Assembly: GCA_958450365.1 (NCBI GenBank)
Contig: CAUEEP010000923.1
Location: 1,629,501 to 1,693,500, forward strand
Length of the DNA: 64,000 bases
DNA from: Mesorhabditis belari
Taxonomy: Eukaryota; Nematoda; Chromadorea; Rhabditida; Rhabditidae
Reading direction: 5' to 3'
The translations under genes and the position numbers were made by a program. Below the pieces are notes generated by a model. It worked only from the letters and a program-made list of their open reading frames with translations. It ran no database searches and was not told where the DNA came from. Below are positions 32,473 to 43,296 of the stretch, piece by piece; position 1 is the first letter of the stretch, and each line of letters begins with the position of its first letter.

Positions 32473-32987
32473 GGTTGATGCATAAGTCTTTTCGTTTTTT
32501 TCGTACTTCTGTTAAAAAGTAACAAATTCACCAATTAATCTATAGTTTGCTCTATAAAAAAAGTGTTTTTTTGTTCAATTTGCATCTTTTTAAATGAATT
32601 TCGGTTCACTTTCAAGCAAATTCGAGAGTGAAAAACGCCTTTTTCGTAAAAATCTATAAAAAACTCTACGGAAAAATTGGCTGAATGAATTTCTCTGAAA
32701 TTTTGGCGGAATATCAAACGTTTTTTTTCTCTATCTTTTATCTATTGACACGAAGATAGGTTTTCTTTAGCTAAGGTGTCTAAACCGCATCATCGAGTTA
32801 GCCCTTTTTGACTACCCGACTTCATACTCTCAAGAAAATCCAGGCATTAAATATTTTTAAACCCGTTTTAATGTTATTTTGCAGAAAAATAATTGCTTTT
32901 TCTAATGAAATCAACCGTAGTTTAATTGGTGCATTTGTTGGCTTGAAACGGCAGACGAAAAGGAACAAAAACACTTATGCATCAACC
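32473..32987. mobile_element. Mariner-type MITE, TIR GGTTGATGCATAAGT
   Basis: Ends GGTTGATGCATAAGTCTTTT and an inverse AAAACACTTATGCATCAACC are flanked by TA, 515 bp. Related in end-sequence style and length to the three TTGGGTTG elements in unc-4. No transposase visible. Confidence 0.82.
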
Positions 32988-33054
32988 TAATAAATGCGAA
33001 CAAAACGAGTTAGCAATTGAGCTATAAATAAAGACGAGTCTGAGCTTGTTTTTG

Positions 33055-33215
33055 GTTTTAAAACTCAAACCAACTCAAACCAACTAAAACCAAACCAAAC
33101 CAACTCAAACCAACTCAAACCAACTCAAACCAACTCAAACCAACTAAAACCAACTCAAACCAACTCAAACCAACTAAAACCAAACCAAACCAAACCAAAC
33201 CAACTCAAACCCTCT
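33055..33215. repeat. AACCAACTCA minisatellite
   Basis: About 15 units of CAACTCAAAC with ACTAAAAC and CAAAC variants. Confidence 0.9.
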
Positions 33216-33905
33216 TATTTAAACGAGTTTTCCCATACTAACTCGTAACTTTTCTTTATTCGATTCTCTGAAAGATTCCAAAAATATTTCCTTACCCTAA
33301 ATGACACTTTTTTCAAATCCATTTTCAGCTTTGATATCTAAATTGACTGAAGAAAAAAAGCTGGAAAAGAGGAAGGGAGTTGAATGGGTCATCCCTCGTC
33401 AACCACACTCACTCACTCCATTTCCTTTTACTCAACTCCAGAAATATATAGTAAAAAGGGGAGAAATTTGTGTGTGTGTGTGAGCGTTTGAAAACAATTA
33501 TTTTTAGACCCTTTTGGGTAAATTGGAAACATTTTTTTTTGTCACCAACACACACTCCAACTGGCTTTTGTCATTTCAAAACAAGCTTTAGAGTGTTTAG
33601 ATAGTTTTCTGAGCTTTAAAAATCATTCATATTCAGAAAATTGTTTCGAAAGTGATTTTTCTAGCTTTGTCTGCCGATCTGACCCACAAAAAGTACCTGG
33701 GTTTGTGGAAACTAGGCCGGCATCCTGGCCTAGCTTGGTCTAGGCCTGGCACTGGCCTAGCTTGGTCTAGGCTTGGCACTGGCCCAGCTTAATATTGCTA
33801 ACTTCAAGTCTGACCCATAAAACTCAGCCGTACCTGGATTATTTTATTTTATTAAAAGTTTGCTTTAAAAACGAAATAGTTCCAAGATTCGCAAAAAAAA
33901 TCAAA
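33216..33905. other. Non-coding stretch
   Basis: No supported gene. A short TG repeat lies at about 33470-33482. GGCCTAGCTTGGTCTAGGC is repeated at 33725-33785. Confidence 0.4.
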
Positions 33906-33911
33906 TTTTTT

Positions 33912-33998
33912 GGAATGGTGGTAGGCGGAATCGAACCCGAGGGGAAAGATAGGACGAGCGTTTGACAGACCAAAGCCTTTATCCACTAGGCCACGCCC
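33912..33998 (-). other. tRNA-like sequence
   Basis: On the minus strand GTGGGCGTGGCCTAGTGGAT then CTCGGGTTCGATTCCGCC. A GTGGGCG / CGCCTAC acceptor-like pairing is possible, and the D-arm and T-loop motifs are good. The anticodon arm and variable region are too long for a normal tRNA. Confidence 0.5.
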
Positions 33999-34382
33999 AC
34001 ATCTTTGTGCGTCCGCGAGAAAAGCGTTAGAAAGAAAGCAATTTTGAATCTCGATTTTGCAGGCCAGATTCCTCGTGTTTCCGTAGCTATTAGCGGCTAA
34101 TTTTTGTGGTGTTTTGTTCGCCATTGCCGATTCTATGTTATGCCCTGTGTTTCCAGTCGATTCCCAACAGGAGCTGAAACCATTCCCTTGTCAGCCATAC
34201 CCGAATCGATTTCTAACCTAACTTGGCTTGGTACTGGTTTAGCTGCAGGTCTGGATCCTGGTTCAGAAACTAAATCCCGGTCTCAGACTCTAGCCTAGCC
34301 CAGCTTTCAAGCCTATTTCATATTCTTTAATTGTTTTTATCTCAAAAAGTCTAGACCTTGCTTTTGAGATCTCTGCTTTTCC

Positions 34383-34629
34383 TTAGGCTTAGGCTTAGGC
34401 TTAGGCTTAGGCTTAGGCTCAGGCTTAGGCTTAGGCTTAGGCTTAGGCTCAGGCTTAGGCTTAGGCTCAGGCTTAGGCTTAGGCTTAGGCTTAGGCTTAG
34501 GCTTAGGCTTAGGCTTAGGCTTAGGCTCAGGCTTAGGCTTAGGCTCAGGCTTAGGCTTAGGCTCAGGCTTAGGCTTAGGCTTAGGCTTAGGCTTAGGCTT
34601 AGGCTTAGGCTTAGGCTTAGGCTTAGGCT
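34383..34629. repeat. Interstitial telomeric repeat array (TTAGGC)n
   Basis: About 41 hexamers of TTAGGC, with seven or more scattered TCAGGC variants, all in one orientation. TTAGGC is the telomere repeat of C. elegans and most nematodes. About 140 bp downstream a short opposite-strand GCCTAAGCCTAAGCC occurs (34770-34784). The array keeps several frames open, producing spurious LRLRLR or PKPKPK ORFs. Confidence 0.95.
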
Positions 34630-34785
34630 TTGAAATATCATCCATGTCTGTAGGTTGAGGCGGTGACGTTAAAATCAATTTCAATCAATCAAAAAATCTC
34701 AAAGGTGATTCGAGTACGAATCATTTACGAAGGGATTTTTTGGGGTGACATAAATCGAGGCAAATTTTAAGCCTAAGCCTAAGCC

Positions 34786-35193
34786 ATTTTCTTTACATCG
34801 AGCTTTGATTCCAATTTTGCGGAACCTTTTTTTAAAAACGGAACAAAAATTCCGAAAAAATTGCCTCAAAAATGTCTAGCATCGGTCGAAATTGAGCAAT
34901 TTTCGGGTGTTTCTTTGAGGGGATTTCTTGGGGAATTCCCACGAGTCGGCAATCAAAATCATCGCAAAAGAACGGGGGGAAAGGACTTGGAAAAAAGAGA
35001 ACATCATCAAGGATTTGAAGGAATCGAAAAAAAACACAATCAAAACATTTCATTTCTTATTTGATTTTATTTTGAACAACAATCAGTAAAGAGTTTGTTG
35101 TTTGTCCCCTTTTTGTGGTGAATCTTCATTCGAAATTCGAAAAATGATAGATTTCTAATAATGAGATGATTGTGATTGAGAAGAATGAGATTT
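34786..35193. other. Non-coding stretch
   Basis: Overlapping short ORFs on both strands (34832-35064) have no splice or family support. Nothing else seen. Confidence 0.35.
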
Positions 35194-36580
35194 TCAGCCA
35201 TTATTTAGCCACGAAGTAAATGAATAAGCGATTTTTCCGAGCAATTGCTCTAACCACTGAGCTATTCGGTACCTTAACTTACTAAGAAATCGAAAGAAGG
35301 AAAGAGAAGAAGGAAGAAGAAGGAAATACAAGAAGGAAGAAGAAGGAAGAAGAAGGAAGAAGAAGGAAAGAGAAGAAGGAAGAAGAAGGAAAGACAAGAA
35401 GGAAGAATAAAGGAAGAAAGAAAGAAAGACAAGAAGAAAGAAAGAAAGAAGAAAATAAGCTAAAGACACGGCCGAGACTCTAGTTTGATTTACTGGATTC
35501 CCAAATGCTATTCTTTTCGAGATTGATGTAAATTGAGATATTTTCAAGCCAATGTAAATTCACTTCAGAATTCACTTAAACTTAATCGCTCACATATCAA
35601 TTTCGGTACTTGTGAATCTTATCCAAATTTATGCAATTTTGAATTTTAGCTTAATCTTTATTCTTCCTTCTTGTCTTTCCTTCTTCTTCCTTCTTCTCTT
35701 TCCTTCTTCTTCTCTTTCCTTCTTCTTCCTTCTTCTTCCTTCTTCTCTTTCCTTCTTCTTCCTTCTTCTCTTTCCTTCTTCTTCTCTTTCCTTCTTCTTC
35801 CTTCTTCTTCCTTCTTCTCTTTCCTTCTTCTTCCTTCTTCTTCCTTCTTCTCTTTCCTTCTTCTTCCTTCTTCTTCCTTCTTCTCTTTCCTTCTTCTTCC
35901 TTCTTCTCTTTCCTTCTTCTTCCTTCTTCTCTTTCCTTCTTCTTCTCTTTCCTTCTTCTTCCTTCTTCTTCCTTCTTCTCTTTCCTTCTTCTTCCTTCTT
36001 CTCTTTCCTTCTTCTTCTCTTTCCTTCTTCTTCCTTCTTCTTCCTTCTTCTCTTTCCTTCTTCTTCCTTCTTCTCTTTCCTTCTTCTTCCTTCTTCTCTT
36101 TCCTTCTTCTTCTCTTTCCTTCTTCTTCCTTCTTCTTCCTTCTTCTCTTTCCTTCTTCTTCCTTCTTCTTCCTTCTTCTCTTTCCTTCTTCTTCCTTCTT
36201 CTCTTTCCTTCTTCTTCTCTTTCCTTCTTCTTCCTTCTTCTTCCTTCTTCTCTTTCCTTCTTCTTCCTTCTTCTCTTTCCTTCTTCTTCTCTTTCCTTCT
36301 TCTTCCTTCTTCTTCCTTCTTCTCTTTCCTTCTTCTTCCTTCTTCTCTTTCCTTCTTCTTCCTTCTTCTCTTTCCTTCTTCTTCTCTTTCCTTCTTCTTC
36401 CTTCTTCTTCCTTCTTCTCTTTCCTTCTTCTTCCTTCTTCTCTTTCCTTCTTCTTCCTTCTTCTCTTTCCTTCTTCTTCCTTCTTCTCTTTCCTTCTTCT
36501 TCCTTCTTCTCTTTCCTTCTTTCGATTTATTAGTAAGTTAAGGTACCGAATAGACTTAATCGCTTCGAAATCGAAACCGC
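35194..36580. repeat. Inverted repeat with giant polypyrimidine/polypurine arms
   Basis: The left arm has a minus-strand tRNA-like A box (AATAGCTCAGTGGTTAGAGC, 35240-35262), GGTACCTTAACTTACTAA, then GAAGGAAGA repeats to 35456. The right arm, 35653-36528, has about 876 bp of CTTCTTCCTT/CTCTTTCCTT units, followed by ATTAGTAAGTTAAGGTACCGAATAG, the inverse of the left boundary. The right tract is five times longer than the left. The long ORFs (SSLSFFFLL) in it are repeat artefacts. Confidence 0.9.
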
Positions 36581-37150
36581 GAACACCTCGACCTTTACCT
36601 TCTTGAATTTATTTGTCGTCAATGCAACAAAGGAAACGATTTATTCACGCAAATTCGGGCCGATATTTTACATTATGACCAACACTATGGCCACGACATT
36701 ATGACCAGAATTATGGCCAACATTATGGCCAACATTATGGCCAACATTATGGTCGACTATCCTGCATCCCGCTGAGGCTCAAATTCCGCTCAAGCTTTAG
36801 CAGATTTTTAAAAACTAAAAAATTACCTTTTATACTTTTTGTCGTTTGCGGGGATAAGATTCACATGTATCTCGATTTCTATATTTGATAGCTTGCTAAC
36901 AAGTTAAACAATGCTAACAAGTTAAACAATGCTAACAAGGGAACCTTCCCAAGTTACCCGCGAATTACAATATGAGATAGGTGCCAAAAGAAAGGCCAGA
37001 AAATGTACGTTCAGAAACTGTTTTCAAAAACCGCTAATCGGCAAAACGCACAAAGTTACAGCCATTTGAATTTCGAAAAAATGAAGGCTTTTCTCGAATT
37101 TCTGGCACACTGATTTTGGGGGAAAGGCTTTCCTTTCGCCATCCCAAAAG
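36581..37150. other. Non-coding stretch
   Basis: Holds ATTATGGCCAACATT repeats (36670-36755) and three ATGCTAACAAGTTAAACA-like units (36893-36945). TTTTGTCGTTTGCGGGG...GATAAGATTCA recurs at about 37565. Confidence 0.45.
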
Positions 37151-37151
37151 T

Positions 37152-37455
37152 CAGCTCGTAGCCTAGTGGTTCGTGTGTCTGTGCTCGGAACTCCTTGATC
37201 TTGATTAGGATCTTGGTTCGGATCTTGGTTAGGATCTTGGTTAGGATCTTGGTTAGGATCTTGGTTCGGATCTTGGTTAGGATCTTGGTTAGGATCTTGG
37301 TTAGGATCTTGGTTCGGATCTTGGTTCGGATCTTGGTTCGGATCTTGGTTAGGATCTTGGTTAGGATCTTGGTTCGGATCTTGGTTAGGATCTTGGTTAG
37401 GATCTTGGTTAGGATCTTGGTTCGGATCTTGGTTAGGATCTTGGTTCGGATCCAC
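37152..37455. repeat. 12-bp minisatellite next to a tRNA-like A box
   Basis: About 21 units of GGATCTTGGTTA/GGATCTTGGTTC (37197-37455). Immediately before it, GCTCGTAGCCTAGTGGTTCG is a tRNA D-arm-like sequence. The minus strand reads (DPNQ)n as an artefact. Confidence 0.85.
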
Positions 37456-38275
37456 TAGCAGTCTAACTTTTTGCTTTTTTTTTGAAAAGCATTAAAAACC
37501 TTTTTGATTATTAGAAATTTGTATAATGTTATTTTTAATGCTATTTAATGAGACTTTTATACATTTTGTCGTTTGCGGGGGATAAGATTCATATGTATCT
37601 CAATTTCTATATTTGATTGCTTGCTAAGCATGACATTTCCATAAGAGATCCCTTCTCTAACAACAAATTCCCCTACCATTCACCATTCGATTGCCCTTAT
37701 TTAGGGTTTCCCCCCATCGCCCTTTCCCCTCCATTATTCGTTTAGCCGGGTACTCCTCCATCCGATCTAAACTCGATTTCCCCATCTCTTCTTCAAACAC
37801 ACTAATCATCCATTTTCTGGTATTGGTTTTTTCGAAATTTTTAAGTCTAAAAGATATCAGCAAGTGTTATTCTTCAGTATTGAAAGTTACAGTCCTTTTC
37901 AGACACTTACAATTAGATAAATAGTCTGATAAACGATTAGAAATGGGTTTTTGCAAGTCAGCAAGTCTGATTTACAATTAGAAATGGATTTTTGCAGGTC
38001 AGGAAGTCTGATAAACGATTAGAAATGGATTTTAGTAAGTCAGGAAGTCTGATAAACAATTAGAAATGGATTTTTGCAAGTCAGAATGTCTGATTTACAA
38101 TTAGAAATAGATTTTTGCAAGTCTTAAGAGTCTTTTCTGTGAAACGTAAGCAAAAAAGGATAAGGATGGTTAACAAAATGCAAAATTTGATAATCTAGAG
38201 AAAATATTATAGCAACCTAAATTTAAAGTATTCCATTGATTGATAGTTGTTGTAGGTTGATTGAAGTGATTAGGA
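37456..38275. other. Non-coding stretch with a 60-bp family
   Basis: Four to five imperfect units of AAACGATTAGAAATGGATTT plus TTGCAAGTCAGGAAGTCTGAT occupy 37925-38125. No gene seen. Confidence 0.5.
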
Positions 38276-38277
38276 GG

Positions 38278-38432
38278 TGATTGAGGTTGATAGGGGTTGA
38301 TTGATAGGATTGATGAGATTGATTGATAGAGATTGATTGATAGAGATTGATTGATTGAGATTGATTGATAGAGATTGATTGATAGAGATTGATTGATAGA
38401 GATTGATTGATAGAGATTGATTGATAGAGATT
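38278..38432. repeat. GATTGATTGATAGA minisatellite
   Basis: About nine units of AGATTGATTGATAG. It is followed at 38432-38490 by a weak tRNA-like sequence (CCATTGGTATCAGTG ... ACGGGTTTGAATTG). Confidence 0.85.
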
Positions 38433-38581
38433 GATTGATCCATTGGTATCAGTGTTTATCTGATAAGCGAGTGGTCACGGGTTTGAATTGTTGAAAAAGT
38501 TGAAAAAGCTAAATTGAATTGTATGTCTGTCAAGCCGGCAAGTAAAATGTATGTCAAAATTGTGAGCTTGAATGACTTACC

Positions 38582-38700
38582 GTAAATACTGTAATAGTAC
38601 CCCACCTGCTCCTCGTACAGTCGCGTAGTCGCAAAAGTTTTTTAGTATTTCAGTATTTCATTTTTTTCAAAGCACCCGTACTTTCAAAAATTCGATTTCA
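38582..38700. mobile_element. Truncated MITE, CCGTAAATACTGTAATAGTA family
   Basis: Left end CCGTAAATACTGTAATAGTA then CGTACAGTCGCGTAGTCGCA, as in 46176. The right arm is missing. Confidence 0.7.
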
Positions 38701-39229
38701 GTGCGATTTTGGCAATCTGCTAATACTTTTTGTGGGATTTTATCAATCTACCTGCTTTATCTATTCTTTATCTTTAATTTCACATATACAATTTCATTTT
38801 TCTAATTCTTTGACTCCAAACCTTCCTTCAAACCTTCCTCCAAAGCTCTCAATCCTCAAAACCTCTCCAAAAACCCGTGCTCTATTCCTTTTCTTGCTCA
38901 TTTTCGTACCCAATTGTGTATGTGTCGGGTTTTTGTGAGACAGCTCCGACAAAGAATGGGAATCAGTTAGCAAAAAGGAAAAGTTTTTCGAAAAAGAAAA
39001 GAGGTGAATTTTTATAAAAAAAACCCACTCCCCCGGAAAGAACAACTCTCTTTACGGAGATTTTGAGTAAAGTTTTTGTGAACCACACCTCCTTCCTCTT
39101 CACCGACCTCACCACTTCCGATTATTCACACATCGATGAGTTTCCCAAAAAATTGGAGCTTCGTTTTTGTTTTTTTAAATTATTTTACTAGGATTTTATC
39201 TGATAGTTATCAGTGACTCAAAAACTGAT

Positions 39230-39387
39230 TTAACACGTTGACGACAATGGCGTTTTTGCACAAACAATCGCATGGGACAACGTTGTTTTTTTTCGACAAA
39301 AAATGTCACCTGACACCAGGTGGCAATGTCCCAGGCGAACGAATATGTGTCAGACAGCATCAGGTGACAATGTCGTCAACGTGTTAA
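39230..39387. mobile_element. piggyBac-type MITE with TTAA target site
   Basis: TTAACACGTTGACGACA at the left and TGTCGTCAACGTGTTAA at the right: a perfect inverted repeat of at least 13 bp inside TTAA duplications, 158 bp in all. An inner hairpin CACCTG...CAGGTGGC lies at 39308-39325. TTAA insertion is diagnostic of the piggyBac superfamily. Confidence 0.85.
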
Positions 39388-39519
39388 AGGTACTGTCCTA
39401 ATAACTAAACATTCTAGTATATCAAGTTTAAACTTTAAACGTTTCAAAGATTCCAAGGCTTACGTTTCAAGGAAAGTTTTTGATTCTGGTTACAGGAAAT
39501 AGACTGTACTTTGAACTTT

Positions 39520-39985
39520 ACAGTACTTGGACTAAACTTTAGACTTTAGAGTACTTGGACTATACTTTGGACTGTACTTTAGACTTTACAGTACTTGTAC
39601 TATACTTTGGACTTTAGAGTACTTGGACTATACTTTGGACTTTAGAGTACTTGGACTATACTTTGGACTTTACAGTACTTGGACTTTACACTACTTGGAC
39701 TATGCTTTGGACTTTAGAGTACTTGAATTGTACTTTGGACTTTACACTACTTGGACTGTGCTTTGGACTTTAGAGTACTTGAACTGTACTTTGGACTTTA
39801 CAGTACTTGGACTATACTTTGGACTGTACTTTAGACTTTACGTACTTGATATACTTTGGACTTTAGGTACTTGGCTATATTTGGACTTTAAGTACAGATT
39901 TACACTCTTGGACTATGTTTGGACTTTAGAGTACTTGAACTGACTTTGGATAATATTGCATGCTTTGGACTTTAGAGTACTTGTG
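39520..39985. repeat. Minisatellite, unit TACTTGGACTATACTTTGGACTTTAGAG-like
   Basis: About fourteen degenerate units of 26-32 bp; the 3' end is more decayed (39840-39960). Plus-strand ORF 39623-39943 is a by-product. Confidence 0.85.
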
Positions 39986-40565
39986 AGTAAGCCTTTATGC
40001 AGGTATTCCACTCTTCTTATTCTTTTGAATGGATTGGTCGTTTGAAATGCGATGAATCCTATTCTGAAAGATTAAAAAAGATAGAATCCACTAATAGTAA
40101 GTGTTTTTATTTTGGGCTAAAAGACACACCTCTTTGGACACACTGATAGTGAGTTTTCACCTTCTTTTGCGGTACGACAAAGAAAAATGAAGCCTTAAGT
40201 GCGCCAGAAAGGATGCGTTTTCATTTTCAAGCCAGAAGATCTAAACCGGGACAACATTTGCTTGTCTTTTGCTTCTAAATTTTCCCTAGCTTTCTATTTT
40301 CTTCCTGACTGCGTCAGAGTGCCGAAATTTGTTTGATACGGGAAAAGGTTTTTTTTAAAATTTTGTTTGGAAATCCTCTAATTAATCCCAATAGACTTCC
40401 CTGTTTTGTGCTTTAGTCAATAATATTGAAAAAACAAAGAAAAAGACAAGAAAAGACAAGAAGAAAGGTCAATCTTTGTCCAAAGGGAATCTCTTTTTTT
40501 TCTGAAAGAATTCATTCGTCCACAAATTTCTTTAGTCTTTTTTCTCGTCTTCAATATTTTTTTTT
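39986..40565. other. Non-coding stretch
   Basis: No supported gene. A GCCAGAAAGGATGCGTTTTC phrase at about 40203 belongs to a dispersed 'GTGCACTAGAAAGATGCGTTT' motif also seen near 27050, 42160, 48215, 63340 and 63575. Confidence 0.4.
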
Positions 40566-40569
40566 GAGA

Positions 40570-41105
40570 AAGAATTCATTAGTCTTTTTCCCCAGCTCAT
40601 CCAATCATTTCGATATCCATCCAGCTGGTGGCCTTTTTGAGGGATTTTTCTCTTTTTGCTGATGATCATAGGATCTCCAGCGTTTTTAACTTTAGTTCTA
40701 TACTTTATAAAAGAGCATTGTCTTTCTGTCTGCTGTACGGGCTTTTTCTCAGCCGTTTTTGAGTCAATAAAGCTAAAACTTCTCTAGAAAACCTTAGAAT
40801 ATATTGTAGTTGTGCCATTTAAAATTAAAAATTTAAAAAGTAAAAATCGAATGCCACTACGGGGAGTCGAACCCGCTTTGCTTTGGGTGGTACACAAGCG
40901 CGCCACCGACTCCACCGCGAGGACCAGCTGTCGGTCCAAAAAAACCCGCTGTTAGGCGGACTTTTCGGCTGGTAGCTAAAGCCATTTTTTGCTGGAGAGT
41001 CTGGCAGGTTTGACTCTGATTGACTCTGGTGCTTTTCGTGTGCTAGCTCAGGTCAGCTAGATGCTGGTCAGGTCAAAAAAATGCTGCAGATTCAAGCCTG
41101 GCTCC
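40570..41105 (-). repeat. tRNA-derived dispersed repeat, copy 3
   Basis: Matches copies at 26.1-26.6 kb and (inverted) 28.0-28.45 kb. The tRNA-like core at 40850-40935 on the minus strand has CGGTGGAGTCGGTGGCGCGC and GCGGGTTCGACTCCCCGTAG. It ends in a long flank (GCTGGTAGCTAAAGCCATTT ... CTAGATGCTGGTCAGGTCA). Confidence 0.72.
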
Positions 41106-41814
41106 TACTTACTTACTACTTGTTTAGTCTTACTTGTTAGTTAGTTCCACGCCTGGCCCCTGACCCAAGTACTAAAGCTTAGATTTGAACTACCTTTTGC
41201 CAATCAAGCCAGACCAGGCAATGAATATTTCAGATTCAAACCTGGCTCCTGGTCGGCCCAACTACTTGAACCAAAACAAAACTACATGAGCTTAGGCTGA
41301 GAATTTAAAGCATAACCTTTATTTATCGTAAGCTTATTTTCAGTTCTCATTTCTTTGCAAATCATTGCTCACATTTTAGCAATTTCTGATGATTTTACTT
41401 CTTCAAAAGTCGAATCTCAGATCGATACTTGCCCTGTTCCCGGAATCAAAATCCACACAGACACCGAGGCTTCCCTAAAGATTCGTTCTTTAAAAAGAAT
41501 TTTGCAAAAAAAAAAAAAAATGAGGAATTCTGAATTCTTGAGAAGTTCAAAAATGACTCTCAATTTTGACTGAAATGACTGAAAGTGAGCGGTTTTTTTT
41601 TTTGAAAACACGCGATGCGTGCATTTCTCATTTCATTTCGCCCACTGAAACTCAAAAATGAAAATGAAAATCGAAATTTGCTTGCTGAATCATGATTTTC
41701 ATTTTGAACAAAATCTAATTTTATCGAAACTTTTTGCAAATCTTTTTTTCTTTTCAGATAATTATTTATGCAACGAAATCTCGGCTTTGATATGGTTGAG
41801 CGAGCTTTCCTCAG

Positions 41815-41970
41815 AGAAAAGAAAGAAGAAAGAAAGAAAGAAAGAAGAAAGAAAGAAAGAAAGAAGAAAGAAGAAAAGAAAGAAAGAAAGAAAGAAAGAA
41901 GAAAGCAAGAAAGAAAGAAAGAAAGCAAGAAAGGAAGAAAGGAAGAAAGAAAGAAAGAAAAAAAGAACGA
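41815..41970. repeat. GAAA/GAAAGAA microsatellite
   Basis: A purine-only run of GAAAGAAAGAAGAAA units. ORFs on both strands here are artefacts. Confidence 0.95.
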
Positions 41971-42206
41971 CTGGAAATGACATTTGGATCAATGATCTTA
42001 TAAAAAGAATTCAAAAATGACTTTTTCATCGGTCATTTTTTGATTCAAAGTATACTTTGGGCTAAATTTTTTAAACGCAAGCTTTCTATTTCAATAATTC
42101 TTTCATTTCTTGTAGCTTATTAATTTCTTATAGCCAAAATTTGCCTTTAGAAGAAAAGCTAAGAATTCAATGCGTTAGAAAGTTTGTGTTTACATTTTTA
42201 AAGACC

Positions 42207-43230
42207 ACAAAGAGCACAAGATCAAATTCACTTTTCATTTTGAAACTTATTTTTCAAATTTTCAAATTCAAATTTTTAAACGAAAACTTTTTACTAACTT
42301 TTTCTTTGATTTTAATTTTGATTAATATTTGTAATAATTTACAATATTACATTTACAAAGAAGCATATACGATAATCCATCTAATAATAGCGCGCCTTCA
42401 CCCTGTACAGTCGCGTAGTCGCAAAAACATTTTTACTAAATCATTTTTTTCAAAGCGTCTATAGTTTCTAAAAGTTCATGTTTGGTATCAAAAAAATAGC
42501 TCTGAATTTCAGCTTTCATTTGATACTTAAGCGCACACTGTAGCATAAACGGGTGGCAAGAAAGATGCGTTTAAAGTTAGACTACGCGATGCTCCCCCCG
42601 CCATTATTTGGGGGGGGGGGCGCTACTATTACGATAACAACTTTTATGCTTATAACAGAAAAGTACTCGTTTTTTCTCACAAACCCCTCGTTTTTAATGC
42701 CTTTCTTCATATTTTTAATTTTTTTTTTGTATTATACCGTATTTTCTCTAATAGTAGTGCACGCCGGCGAGCCGAGTTGGTGACTATTTTACGGCTTCCA
42801 AAGTTCTCGCAGAAGCTCAACACTCAAATCCCCCGCAAGATCTCATCATCAGCTACATTTTCCGATCCCACATCGATAGGTTCTGATAAGCGCTCTCACC
42901 CTGTACAGTCGCGTAGTCGCAAAAGCATTTTTACTAAATCATTTTTTTCAAAGCGTCTATAGTTTCTAAAAGTTCATGTTTGGTATCAAAAAATAGCTCT
43001 GAATTTCAGCTTTCATTTGATACGTAAGCGCTCACTGTAGCATAAAAGGGTGGCAAGAAAGTTGCGTTTAAAGTTAGACACAAAGAGCACAAGATGAAAT
43101 TCGCTTTTTGATTTTGAAACTTATTTTTCAAATTTTCAAATTCAAATTTTTAAACGAAAACTTTTTACTAACTTTTTCTTATTTTTTGAGTTTGATTTAT
43201 ATTTGTAATTATTTGTCATAATTTCCAATA
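42207..43230. repeat. Shuffled duplication of two adjacent MITEs upstream of the receptor gene
   Basis: Order: block X (42207-42345), MITE D (42370-42634, TA site, CGATAATCCATCTAATAATA), spacer, left part of a CCGTATTTTCTC MITE (42737-42894), then an abrupt jump into a second MITE D left half (42895-43080), then block X again (43081-43215). The same MITE D + spacer + MITE B arrangement is intact at 47144-47747 inside the receptor gene, so the composite was copied and then rearranged here. Confidence 0.75.
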
Positions 43231-43296
43231 TTTCAGATCAAAGATCAATCCTCTTTGCGGGGTGTCTCGTTGTTGTTGGGGTGTGCATGTTGCGGG

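Noticed and set aside
34337..34684. Long ORFs of (LR)n, (LS)n and (PK)n on both strands
   Set aside because: They are translations of the TTAGGC hexamer array; every frame is open because the unit length is a multiple of three.
35612..36606. Two overlapping ORFs of about 310 residues (SSLSFFFLL repeats)
   Set aside because: They lie wholly in a CTT/CCTT tract and contain only F, S, L and P; no splice or family signal.
37024..37458. (DPNQ)n ORF
   Set aside because: Product of the 12-bp GGATCTTGGTTA minisatellite.
41344..41470. Possible exon (ISDDFTSSKVESQIDTCPVP...) after a TTTTCAG
   Set aside because: It looks weakly coding, but has no start, no donor before an A-run and no partner exon except a short open piece at 41760; support too thin.
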